Shown here piece by piece: positions 32,902 to 40,754 of a DNA stretch of 64,000 nucleotides. Every line of letters begins with the position of its first letter. Position 1 is the stretch's first letter. A program made the translations under genes and the position numbers. Under the pieces are notes generated by a model. That model made no database searches. It saw only the letters and a program-made list of their open reading frames with translations, and had not been told where the DNA came from. Origin of the DNA: Streptomyces sp. CB02261 (lineage in GTDB: Bacteria; Actinomycetota; Actinomycetes; Streptomycetales; Streptomycetaceae); contig NZ_LIVX01000005.1 in assembly GCF_001905665.1 (NCBI RefSeq), positions 334,134 to 398,133 of the forward strand, read 5' to 3'.

Positions 32902-33368
32902 TCGACGGCCCCGCTTCGCTCGCGCGCCTGTCCCGGATCGTGCACGGTCAGGTGCGGGCCCGCGGCGGCGAGCTCGGCCTCGTCGGTGTCCTCCGTGTCG
33001 ACGTGGCCGAGGCTCGGCCGGGGGGCGAGCGGACCCAGGTGGAAGACCATCCGGGCCTCCACGTCGCCCACGTTGCGGAAGCGGTGCCGCACGTCGATCG
33101 GGATCAGGAGCCCCTGATCGGGCCGGAGGGAGTGCGTCTCGCCGTCCAGGTCCACCTCCAGCGCACCCGAGACGACGTACACGAACTCCTCGGAGTACGG
33201 GTGGTAGTGCTCGCCGATGCGCTCGCCCGGCTGGACGATGGCCAGGCCCATGAAGCCGCTGGTGGCACCGACGGTGGCCGGCGTGAGCATGGCCCGCAGG
33301 TCACCTCCCCGCCTGCGGTTGGGTTCCGTCTCGCTCAGGTTCACGATGCGTGGACGCTGCTTGAGCAT
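32898..33368 (-). CDS. whiE-ORFII: Cupin protein, WhiE ORFII
   Basis: 156 residues, a single cupin. Motif 1 is GERIGEHYHPYSEEFVYVVS G, with the His/Glu metal ligands. Motif 2 is LLIPIDVRHRFRNVGD, with its His. This is the conserved WhiE ORFII/CurC-type pigment-cluster protein. It is thought to help folding or tailoring of the polyketide, without a proven reaction. It overlaps the KS-alpha start by ATGA. The N-terminal RPRIVNLSETEPNRRRGGDL is the family hallmark. Confidence 0.88.
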   Translation of the reverse strand: MLKQRPRIVNLSETEPNRRRGGDLRAMLTPATVGATSGFMGLAIVQPGERIGEHYHPYSEEFVYVVSGALEVDLDGETHSLRPDQGLLIPIDVRHRFRNVGDVEARMVFHLGPLAPRPSLGHVDTEDTDEAELAAAGPHLTVHDPGQARERSGAVE

Positions 33369-33436
33369 GGTTCATACCTCCGGATGTGGCAGTGACGTGC
33401 TGGGGGGAGCGACCGCGGCGGGGCCGCGACTGTCCG

Positions 33437-34558
33437 TCAGGAAGCCGCCGTACGGTCGGTGACGGGCAGCATGTCGGCGTGTGACAGGAGCCGGTTGATG
33501 TTGCGCTCCGTGTCCAGGGAGCCCTCGACGCCGATCGCCGCGCCGTCGAGGAGACGCTCGAGCTCCGCGGCCTTCCCGGCGCCCTTGAGCCCGAGGGAGG
33601 CGACGGGGTCGAGGTCGGGTTCGCCCGTCAGGTCGACGAGGCGCACCACGATGTCGTCGCGCTGGAACACGGTGCTGCCGTACACCGGGCTGTCCGGGTC
33701 GTCCGCCGCGGCCTGGTCCTGCTGGGCGAGCAGCCGGGCGAGCTCCGTCCCGCAGCCCTCCTTGGCCGGGTAGTACAGCGCGTGCCGCCGAAGGTCGGCC
33801 GGTGCCGGCCGATCGGACACCACGTGCTGGACGGCCGGGAGCGCCGCGCGGGTGAAGAACAGGCGGGCCGACTCGGGGTCGGTCAGGTCCCGGTCCTGCT
33901 CCAGGTACGGGTTGATGGCCTCCTCGACCGCTCGCACCTCGGGCTGACGGGCGACGTGCCGCAGTGCCGCGAGGAGGTCGCCCTCCACCTCCACGGCCCG
34001 CACCACGCGGTTGCCGTGCATGAAGAGGGACGTACGGCGCAGCCGTGTGGTCTCGTCGACCTGGGCCCGGGGCGACTCGTACCCGGCCAGGAGCTCGGCG
34101 ACCTTCGACTCCGAGCCCGGCTTGACGGTGAAAGTGAGGGCGTGGCGTGCCACACCTTCGCCGACGCGGGCGGCCACCTGCACGCCCGCCGCTGCCGAGG
34201 CCCGCGAGGCCGGCTGACCGGGATTGGTCTCCCGGACGATGCTGTAGCGCATCGAACGGGTGTCCCGGACACAGCTGTGCATCGGCTTGACGGTCTCCAC
34301 GTGCTCCTCGCTGTTCACCCAGGCGAGGAACGGCGGAGCGCTCTCCCACTCGCTGGTGATGAGCCACTGCGAGGGGTTCTCGATGGACTGGCAGAGCTGG
34401 TCACTGATGTGACCGGGTACGGAGGCGACCTGCTTGCGCATGAGTTCGTACGCGTCCAGGAACTGCTGCTGAGCGCCTTCGTACAGGTCGAGCAGGAGGA
34501 TCACCCGCAGCCTGGAGCCGTCGAACGCCGACTGCGAGATGCGTCCCGAGGGGGCCAT
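33437..34558 (-). CDS. whiE-ORFI: SchA/CurD-like protein, WhiE ORFI
   Basis: 373 residues. The N-terminal roughly 105 residues resemble an antibiotic-biosynthesis monooxygenase (ABM) domain (RVILLLDLYEGAQQQFLDAY, QWLITSEWESAPPFLAWV, HSCVRDTRSMRYSIV). The rest is the SchA/CurD domain (RHALTFTVKPGSESKVAELL, RRTSLFMHGNRVVRAVEVEG, VSDRPAPADLRRHALYYPAK). It is found only in spore-pigment-type type II PKS clusters and its biochemical role is unproven. It is the first gene of the ORFI-VII operon. ATG 34558 has AGAGG about nine bases upstream. Confidence 0.88.
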   Translation of the reverse strand: MAPSGRISQSAFDGSRLRVILLLDLYEGAQQQFLDAYELMRKQVASVPGHISDQLCQSIENPSQWLITSEWESAPPFLAWVNSEEHVETVKPMHSCVRDTRSMRYSIVRETNPGQPASRASAAAGVQVAARVGEGVARHALTFTVKPGSESKVAELLAGYESPRAQVDETTRLRRTSLFMHGNRVVRAVEVEGDLLAALRHVARQPEVRAVEEAINPYLEQDRDLTDPESARLFFTRAALPAVQHVVSDRPAPADLRRHALYYPAKEGCGTELARLLAQQDQAAADDPDSPVYGSTVFQRDDIVVRLVDLTGEPDLDPVASLGLKGAGKAAELERLLDGAAIGVEGSLDTERNINRLLSHADMLPVTDRTAAS

Positions 34559-34792
34559 CCGGCACACCTCTTCTCTTCTCAAGTGGGGGGGCGGGGACGA
34601 CCTGCGTGACCGGGAGGCCGGGGTCGTCATGTGCTGATCGTTGACAGGAGCGCGGACAGCGCGCGAGCCCCATGGGGCGGACGAGTGAACCACGCGTCAA
34701 CCGGGTGCCCCCGGCACGCGGACCCGCCCTCGAAGGGAATGAATCTGCATCCCATCCCCGACTCGCGTCGCAGGTGACGCCGGAGACGAAGA
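34559..34792. promoter_or_regulatory. Divergent whiE promoter region
   Basis: 234 bases between ORFI and ORFVIII. In S. coelicolor whiEP1 drives ORFI-VII and the sigma-F-dependent whiEP2 drives ORFVIII. Here GAGTGAAC (34683-34690) followed by GGGTGC (34703-34708) on the plus strand loosely resembles a sigma-F/B-type promoter. A TTGACA at 34641-34646 lacks an obvious -10. No long palindrome seen. Confidence 0.4.
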
Positions 34793-36454
34793 ATGAACAG
34801 ATTCGAACTGGCCGGCGAAGCAGCTGGTCACCGCACGCCCGTCCTCATCGTCGGCGGCTCGCTGGTGGGCCTGTCCACCTCGCTGTTCCTGGGACGTCTC
34901 GGAGTGCCGCACATCCTGGTCGAGCGCCATGCGGGCACCTCGATCCACCCGCGCGGCCGCGGCAACAACGCGCGCACGATGGAACTGTTCCGCAGCGCCG
35001 GGGTCGCGGAGCCCATCCAGGAGGCCGCGACGGTCCTGGCGCGCAACAACGGCATCCTGCAGGCACCGAGCCTGGTGGGCGAGGACGGCGAGTGGCTGTT
35101 CAGGGAGATCGACCCCGGCGGCGGGCTCGCCCGCTTCAGCCCGGCCAGCTGGTGCCTGTGCAGCCAGAACGACCTCGAACCGGTGCTGCTGAAGCGCGCC
35201 GGGGAACTCGGCGGAGACCTGCGGTTCTCGACGGAGCTGATGTCCTTCGAGCACGACGCGGAAGGGGTGACCGCGCAGGTCAAGAGCCGCGACACCGGTG
35301 AGCACACCCTCATCCGCGCGGACTACCTCGTCGCGGCGGACGGCCCGCGCAGCCCGGTCCGCGAACGGCTCGGCATCCGGCAGAACGGGCCGGGCGACCT
35401 GTTCCACAACGTGAGCGTCACCTTCCGCTCCCGCGGCCTCGCGGACGTCGTCGGCGACCGGCACTTCATCGTCTGCTACCTGACGAACCCGGAGGCCGAC
35501 GGGGCCCTGCTGCCGGTCGACAACGCCGAGCGCTGGGTGTTCCACGCTCCCTGGCACCCCGAGGACGGCGAGACGCTGGAGGAGTTCACCGAGGAGCGGT
35601 GCAGGGATCACATCAGGCGGGCCGTGGGGGTGCCGGACCTCGACGTGGAGATCACCGGCAAAGCCCCCTGGCACGCTGCCGAGAGGATCGCCGAACGGTA
35701 CGGGGACGGCAGGGTGTTCCTCGTCGGGGACTCCGCCCACGAGATGCCGCCCACCGGCGCGTTCGGCTCCAACACCGGTATCCAGGACGCGCACAACCTC
35801 GCGTGGAAGCTCGCCGCCGTACTGGGCGGCTGGGCCGGCCCCGGCCTGCTCGCCTCCTACGACGCCGAGCGCCGGCCGGTGGCGGAGACGACGAGCGCCC
35901 GGGCTTCGGCGCGGTCGGTCGAGCACAGCCACCCCGGGTACACCCCCGACCCCGGATCCGGCGCCCCCAAGGGAAGGAAGGGCGGCATCCTCAACGAGGT
36001 CCTCGGCTACCGCTACCCGCGGGGCGCGGTCCTGGGCGCCGACCCGACGCAGCCGATCGTCTCCGACGGACTGCGGTTGACGGGCGACCCCGGGAGCAGG
36101 GCGCCCCACGTCTGGCTCAACCGCGCCGGCACCCGCGTTTCCACCCTCGACCTGTACGAGCGGTCCCTGGTGCTCCTGAGTTCCGCGGACGGCGCCGGCG
36201 GATGGCACGACGCGGCGGCGCGCGTCGGCCGAGAACTGTCGGTGCCGCTCGACTCGTACCGCATCGGCGACGGCCCCGACGCGGAGCTCTCCCCGGCGAG
36301 CGACACGGACTGGGCGGAGGCCCACGGCGTCACCCCGGACGGCGCGGTACTGATCCGCCCCGACGGTTTCGTCGCCTGGCGCTCCGAAGGCACGTCACCG
36401 GACCCCGCGGCGACACTCCACCAGACCCTCACGAAGATCCTGGACCGCCCCTGA
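34793..36454 (+). CDS. whiE-ORFVIII: FAD-dependent polyketide hydroxylase, WhiE ORFVIII
   Basis: 553 residues. N-terminal FAD GxGxxG-type motif VLIVGGSLVGLSTSLFLGRL, then VERHAGTSIHPRGRGNNART. The DG motif is YLVAADGPRSPVRERLG. The second FAD motif GRVFLVGDSAHEMPPTGAFG SNTGIQDAHNLAWKLA is of the TetX/RdmE aromatic hydroxylase class. A C-terminal thioredoxin-like domain follows. It hydroxylates the aromatic pigment precursor, probably late in spore maturation. It is transcribed divergently from ORFI exactly as in S. coelicolor whiE. GGAGACGAAG precedes ATG 34793. Confidence 0.92.
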   Translation: MNRFELAGEAAGHRTPVLIVGGSLVGLSTSLFLGRLGVPHILVERHAGTSIHPRGRGNNARTMELFRSAGVAEPIQEAATVLARNNGILQAPSLVGEDGEWLFREIDPGGGLARFSPASWCLCSQNDLEPVLLKRAGELGGDLRFSTELMSFEHDAEGVTAQVKSRDTGEHTLIRADYLVAADGPRSPVRERLGIRQNGPGDLFHNVSVTFRSRGLADVVGDRHFIVCYLTNPEADGALLPVDNAERWVFHAPWHPEDGETLEEFTEERCRDHIRRAVGVPDLDVEITGKAPWHAAERIAERYGDGRVFLVGDSAHEMPPTGAFGSNTGIQDAHNLAWKLAAVLGGWAGPGLLASYDAERRPVAETTSARASARSVEHSHPGYTPDPGSGAPKGRKGGILNEVLGYRYPRGAVLGADPTQPIVSDGLRLTGDPGSRAPHVWLNRAGTRVSTLDLYERSLVLLSSADGAGGWHDAAARVGRELSVPLDSYRIGDGPDAELSPASDTDWAEAHGVTPDGAVLIRPDGFVAWRSEGTSPDPAATLHQTLTKILDRP

Positions 36455-36660
36455 CCGACGTCCGCGTGACCGGCACGTCAGCGACGCCCCGGCGGCCCGG
36501 GCTCCCTCCGGTGTCCGGCCCCGGGGCTGCCGGGTGCCGGGAGACCGATCCGGCGCAGCCACGAGCTGATGGACCGGCCCTTCGCTCGGGTACGGACGTG
36601 GACAGGGGCGAGCGACGACCGGCGGTGCGGCTGCCGTGCGCCCCTGGGAGCGGGTACGTG

Positions 36661-37512
36661 TCAGGCGCCCAGGCGGTGTCCCCCGAGCAGGGCGACCATC
36701 TTGGGATCGCGGTGGTCGAAGAACAGGGAGCTGCCGGTGTCGAGGGTGGCGATCCGGGCCATCTGCTCGTCCGTGAGCCGGAAGTCGAAGACCTCGATGT
36801 TCTCGGCCATGCGCTCGGCCCGTACCGACTTGGGGATGGCGATGACACCGCGTTGGGTCAGCCAGCGCAGGACGACCTGTGCGACCGACTTGCCGTGTTC
36901 CTTGCCGATCTCGGCCAGCAGCGGGTTGGTGAACAGGTCGTTCCTGCCCTCGGCGAAGCCGCCCCAGGACTGGATCTGCACCCCGTGCTCGCGCATGAGG
37001 TCCTGGTAGTCGGTGCGCTGGAAGAACGGGTGGGTCTCGATCTGATTGACCTGCGGGGCGATCTCGTTGTGGAGGATCAGGTCGACCAGCCGGTCGGGGT
37101 AGAAGTTGGCGACACCGATCGCCCGGGTCGCCCCCGTGCGGTGGAGCGCCTCCATGGCCCGCCACTGCCCGTAGACGTCGCCGAAGGGCTGGTGCATCAG
37201 GTACAGGTCGAGGTGGTCCAGGCCCAGCTTGCTCAGGGACGACTCGAACGCGCGTCGGGTGTTCTCCTCGGCGGGGGCGTCCTGGACCCACAGCTTGGTC
37301 GTGACGAACAGGTCCCCGCGGACGATGCCGCTGGACCTGATGGCACGGCCGACGGCTTCCTCGTTGCCGTAGGCCGCGGCGGTGTCCAGAAGGCGGTAGC
37401 CCGCGGCCAGCGCATCGGAGACGGCGCGCTCGGTGTCCTCGGCGGGGATCTGGTAGACGCCGAAGCCGAGGACCGGCATCTCGACGCCGTTGTTGAGGGT
37501 GACGGTCTGCAT
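36661..37512 (-). CDS. Aldo/keto reductase, AKR5-like
   Basis: 283 residues of (beta/alpha)8 barrel. The motif GYRLLDTAAAYGNEEAVGRA holds the catalytic Asp and Tyr. LFVTTKLWVQD holds the Lys, and the catalytic His sits in LDLYLMHQPFGD. IGVANFYPDRLVDLI and GVIAIPKSVRAERMAENIEV are the classic 2,5-diketogluconate reductase/prostaglandin-F-type AKR signatures. NADPH-dependent reduction of an unknown carbonyl. GAAGGA upstream of ATG 37512. It runs parallel with a second, unrelated aldo/keto reductase 71 bases upstream; both may be controlled by the neighbouring XRE gene. Confidence 0.9.
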   Translation of the reverse strand: MQTVTLNNGVEMPVLGFGVYQIPAEDTERAVSDALAAGYRLLDTAAAYGNEEAVGRAIRSSGIVRGDLFVTTKLWVQDAPAEENTRRAFESSLSKLGLDHLDLYLMHQPFGDVYGQWRAMEALHRTGATRAIGVANFYPDRLVDLILHNEIAPQVNQIETHPFFQRTDYQDLMREHGVQIQSWGGFAEGRNDLFTNPLLAEIGKEHGKSVAQVVLRWLTQRGVIAIPKSVRAERMAENIEVFDFRLTDEQMARIATLDTGSSLFFDHRDPKMVALLGGHRLGA

Positions 37513-37583
37513 GAGCGGAATGTCCTTCGCTGTGGGGGTGGGGGAGGCAGGTCGACGGGGGCCTCACGCCCCGGATGGGGAAG

Positions 37584-38561
37584 TCAGCGTTCGAGCATCT
37601 GTGCCTGGGCCTCGGTGTGGGTGTCACCGGCGGCGGGCGGCAGGCTGCTGAGCGTGTGCAGCTGCTCGCCGGTCAGCGTGACCGCGTCGGCGGCGGTGTT
37701 CTCCTCGACGCGGCCGACGCGCTTGGTGCCGGGAATCGGGGCGATGTCGTCGCCCTGGGCGAGCAGCCAGGCCAGCGCGACCTGCGCGGGCGTGGCACCG
37801 ACCTCCGTGGCCAGGGCCTTGACCTCGTCGGCGAGCGCCAGGTTGTGCCGGAAGTTCTCGCCGGTGAAGCAGGGATTGTCGCGCCGGAAGTCGTCCGCGT
37901 CGAACTGGTCGGTGGAACGGACGGTGCCGGTCAGGAACCCGCGGCCCAGCGGGGAGAACGGCACCAGGCCGATGGTCAGCTCCCGCAGGACGGGCAGGAC
38001 GCGTTCCTCGATCCCGCGGGTCCACAGCGAGTACTCCGACTGCACCGCGGTGACCGGCTGCACGGCGTGCGCGCGGCGGATCGTGTCCGGCCCGGCCTCG
38101 GAGAGCCCGAAGGCGCGGACCTTGCCCTCGTCGATCAGCTCCCTGACGGCGCCGGCCGTCTCCTCGATCGGCGTGCCCGGGTCCACGCGGTGCTGGTAGT
38201 ACAGATCGATGTGGTCTGTGCCCAGCCGCTTCAGCGAGCCCTCGACCGCGGCGCGGACGTTGGCCGGGCGGGAATCCAGGTTCCACGCCCCCGCCCCCGC
38301 GTGGGAGACCAGACCGAACTTCGTCGCCAGCACCACCTGATCCCGCCGGCCCTTCAGCGCCCGCCCGAGGAGCTCCTCGTTGGTGTACGGGCCGTAGATC
38401 TCGGCGGTGTCGATGAGGGTGACGCCCAGCTCCAGTGCCCGGTGCACGGTCCTGATCGACTCCGCGTCGTCGGTGCCTGAGCCCGTATAGCCGTGGGACA
38501 TGCCCATCGCGCCCAGGCCGATCCGGGAAACCTCCAGATCACGCAGCTTGATGTACCGCAT
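37584..38561 (-). CDS. Aldo/keto reductase, AKR13-like
   Basis: 325 residues. RIGLGAMGMSHGYTGSGTDD, TLIDTAEIYGPYTNEELLGR (catalytic Asp and Tyr), VVLATKFGL (Lys) and DLYYQHRVDPGTPIEETAGA (His) define an AKR13/YakC-like enzyme. The NADPH-binding end is IAPIPGTKRVGRVEENTAA. RBS GAGAGGGTGAG lies directly before ATG 38561. The substrate is unknown; these enzymes often detoxify reactive aldehydes. The divergent XRE regulator starts 224 bases away, the usual arrangement for regulation of such reductases. Confidence 0.9.
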   Translation of the reverse strand: MRYIKLRDLEVSRIGLGAMGMSHGYTGSGTDDAESIRTVHRALELGVTLIDTAEIYGPYTNEELLGRALKGRRDQVVLATKFGLVSHAGAGAWNLDSRPANVRAAVEGSLKRLGTDHIDLYYQHRVDPGTPIEETAGAVRELIDEGKVRAFGLSEAGPDTIRRAHAVQPVTAVQSEYSLWTRGIEERVLPVLRELTIGLVPFSPLGRGFLTGTVRSTDQFDADDFRRDNPCFTGENFRHNLALADEVKALATEVGATPAQVALAWLLAQGDDIAPIPGTKRVGRVEENTAADAVTLTGEQLHTLSSLPPAAGDTHTEAQAQMLER

Positions 38562-38785
38562 CTCACCCTCTCCGGTCCGTGGCGCCGCCAAGCCCCTTCG
38601 TCACTCTCGCCCAACCCGTCCGACGGTGCCCGTCGTGGCCTGGGCGGCAGCCACGGTGGTGTCGGCGACTTGCTCCTTCACCTTCCCCCGTATTCCCCCG
38701 GTGTGGCAGGGCGGGCTCTTCAGGGGTAACGACAGGGCCCCTCTCCCGGGCGAACGGGAGACGGCCGCCGGGCGAGACTGGAGGC

Positions 38786-39145
38786 ATGGCATCCGTGAGC
38801 GCGAACAGCGAGAGCGCCGAGCTGGGCCGCTACCTGCGCGCCCGCCGCACGCAGACCCGTCCCGAGCACGGCCTCACCGTCGGCGCCGGCGTCCGCCGCA
38901 CCCCCGGCCTGCGCCGCGAGGAGCTGGCGACCCTGGCCGGCATCAGCATCGACCACCACGTGCGCCTGGAACGCGGCAAGGAGACCCGCCCCGGTCCCGC
39001 CGTCCTCGACTCGCTCGCCCGCGCGCTCCACATGGACGATCAGGAACACCAGCATCTGCGCGAGCTCGCCGCCCGCGACGCCCCGGAGCCGCCTCCCGCG
39101 CCCAGCCGCAGCGTGCGCCCCCACGCCCCACCGCGCGCACGGTGA
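38786..39145 (+). CDS. Truncated XRE regulator (MmyB-type, ligand domain missing)
   Basis: 119 residues. The N-terminus is the full XRE HTH of the MmyB-like family: SAELGRYLRARRTQTRPEHG, then RRTPGLRREELATLAGISID, HHVRLERGKETRPGPAVLDS. Members are normally 270-300 residues with a C-terminal MmyB ligand-binding domain. Here the protein ends at SRSVRPHAPPRAR, exactly where the linker should lead into that domain, so about 160-180 residues are gone. GGAGG sits very close to ATG 38786. It may still bind DNA as a constitutive or dominant-negative repressor of the divergent aldo/keto reductase. It could equally be scored as a pseudogene. Confidence 0.75.
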   Translation: MASVSANSESAELGRYLRARRTQTRPEHGLTVGAGVRRTPGLRREELATLAGISIDHHVRLERGKETRPGPAVLDSLARALHMDDQEHQHLRELAARDAPEPPPAPSRSVRPHAPPRAR

Positions 39146-39166
39146 TCGCACGCCGAGGACGGGCGA

Positions 39167-39427
39167 CTATCTCGTGACGTGGACGCGGAGCTCGTACGGT
39201 GCGCCGCAGCTGATCGCCTGCGCCTGCTCGGCCAGGTCGGCGCCGGTGAACCCGAGCCGCGCGCGGTCAGCCGCCTCGCGGAGCAGCGGCACGATCTCGG
39301 CGGCCGGCCGGCCCCGGTGCGTACGTGCGAGCTCGGCGAAGGCCCGCTGATACGGGGCGCCGTACGCGCTCGCCGGGTCGTACAGGAGGTGGTCCATGTC
39401 CTGTGCGCTGACGGTGATCTCGCCCAT
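39167..39427 (-). CDS. Hypothetical protein upstream-convergent with truncated regulator
   Basis: 86 residues, well-supported start (GAGGAG seven bases before ATG 39427). Acidic helical protein: GEITVSAQDMDHLLYDPASA, YQRAFAELARTHRGRPAAEI, ending CGAPYELRVHVTR. No recognised domain. It converges with the XRE gene, leaving only 21 bases, so a deletion that cut the XRE gene may have brought it to this position. It precedes mcrBC in the same orientation but on the downstream side. Confidence 0.55.
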   Translation of the reverse strand: MGEITVSAQDMDHLLYDPASAYGAPYQRAFAELARTHRGRPAAEIVPLLREAADRARLGFTGADLAEQAQAISCGAPYELRVHVTR

Positions 39428-39545
39428 GACCGCTCCTCGCGTCGGCTGGCCGGGCTGCTCCCGGCCTCTGCGAACGACGTTACGAGCCACCACTGACAGC
39501 GGCCCCGACCTGCGACGACATCCCCAGCACCCAGGCCCCGGCGCG

Positions 39546-40754
39546 TCAGGCGGAACCGGCCGTCGCCGCCCTGGCGGCCACGTCGGCCGTCCGTGCCAGG
39601 AGCGCGGCCGGGGAGTCGCTCAGGTTCAGGGCGTGGGCGGTGACGGTGACGGGCGAGCGGCGGATCACGTGGTCGGTGGAGACCGCGCCAGGGGCGCCGG
39701 CCGCGTACACGAGGTGGCCGTGCGTGATGCCCAGGGCCGTGCAGTAGGCCAGGAGCTGGTAGAGGTGGTCCACAGGCGGCGCCGTGGCCGCCAGGAACAC
39801 GTACTTCGCGTCCACCACCGAGACCGGACGGCGGCCGCGGTACAGGACCAGGTCGGGGCGGAGCGCGGCCCGGCCCGCCTCGTCCAGGCGATGGACGTCC
39901 TGGGGAGCGCAGCGGACGCCGTGCCGGGCCAGGGCGGCGCCCAGGGTCACCGACACGAAACGCTCGAAGACCCTCGGCAGATCCAGCAGAAAACCGTCCG
40001 CCGGTGCCGGAAGGCCTCTCTCCAGGCGGATCGACCCGCCGGACAACAGCAGTTCGGCAAGCCGGAGGACGGGAGCGTAACGGGCGTTGAGGCGCGTCGG
40101 TGTCCAGGCGGGAAGCGGTTCGCCGGGATGCGGCCGGTGGACGCCGTGCAGCCGCCCGGCGAGGTGCCGGAGAGTCAGTCGGGTCGGAACGGGCACGCCC
40201 GGCAGCTGGGCGGCCAGATGCAGGGCGGCCAGCAGGATGCGGTTCTCGGCGATGTCCGGGGTGTGGTCGTCGTAACGGACCGCTATCGGCAGCGGCAGGC
40301 CGGTGCGGCGGAGCTGGGCCGCGGTGCGGATGCGGCCCCTGATCAGCGGAAGCTCCTCCTCCACCTCGCGGTAGCCGTGGAGGACGCCTGCCTCCAGGGC
40401 GCGGCGGGCCGTGCGGGCCAGCAGGTCGGCGAGGGCGGCCAGGAGGTCGTCCGCCGCCGCGGCGGTCACCGGCTCCGGGTGCCAAGGGTCGGCGGGGGAG
40501 TAGGAGAGCAGGAAGAGAAGGTCCCTGACGTCGAGCTTGGGGCGCAGGCGGAGCTGGATCGCCCCGCCGGACCGTGTGCGCAGACGGACCAGGCCCACCT
40601 TCTGATTGCCGCGCACGTTCCAGCGTCCGCCCGGTGCCGGGGTCAGCCGCACCAGGTCCGGCACTGCGACCAGGGCCGCCACCTGGTCGCCGGTCAGCTG
40701 GTACGGGGTGCCGGGGCCGGTCTCCTGGACGGTGACGGTGAGGTCGGGGCTCAC
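39546..40754 (-). CDS. mcrC: McrC-type restriction subunit
   Basis: 402 residues. The C-terminal PD-(D/E)xK nuclease motif is clear: LRPDLVLYRGRRPVSVVDAK Y, with D and D-x-K. The N-terminal part (GGRWNVRGNQKVGLVRLRTR, LRLRPKLDVRDLLFLLSY) and the middle (HGYREVEEELPLIRGRIRTA AQL, DDHTPDIAENRILLAALHLA) match McrC/LlaJI-like proteins. McrC stimulates the McrB GTPase and cleaves DNA, completing a type IV system that targets modified cytosines. Start ATG overlaps the mcrB stop by four bases, so the subunits are co-translated. Confidence 0.92.
   Translation of the reverse strand: MSPDLTVTVQETGPGTPYQLTGDQVAALVAVPDLVRLTPAPGGRWNVRGNQKVGLVRLRTRSGGAIQLRLRPKLDVRDLLFLLSYSPADPWHPEPVTAAAADDLLAALADLLARTARRALEAGVLHGYREVEEELPLIRGRIRTAAQLRRTGLPLPIAVRYDDHTPDIAENRILLAALHLAAQLPGVPVPTRLTLRHLAGRLHGVHRPHPGEPLPAWTPTRLNARYAPVLRLAELLLSGGSIRLERGLPAPADGFLLDLPRVFERFVSVTLGAALARHGVRCAPQDVHRLDEAGRAALRPDLVLYRGRRPVSVVDAKYVFLAATAPPVDHLYQLLAYCTALGITHGHLVYAAGAPGAVSTDHVIRRSPVTVTAHALNLSDSPAALLARTADVAARAATAGSA

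Noticed and set aside
36661..38561. Two aldo/keto reductases considered as whiE tailoring enzymes.
   Set aside because: They lie beyond ORFVIII in their own unit, with a divergent XRE regulator, and spore-pigment pathways are not known to need them.
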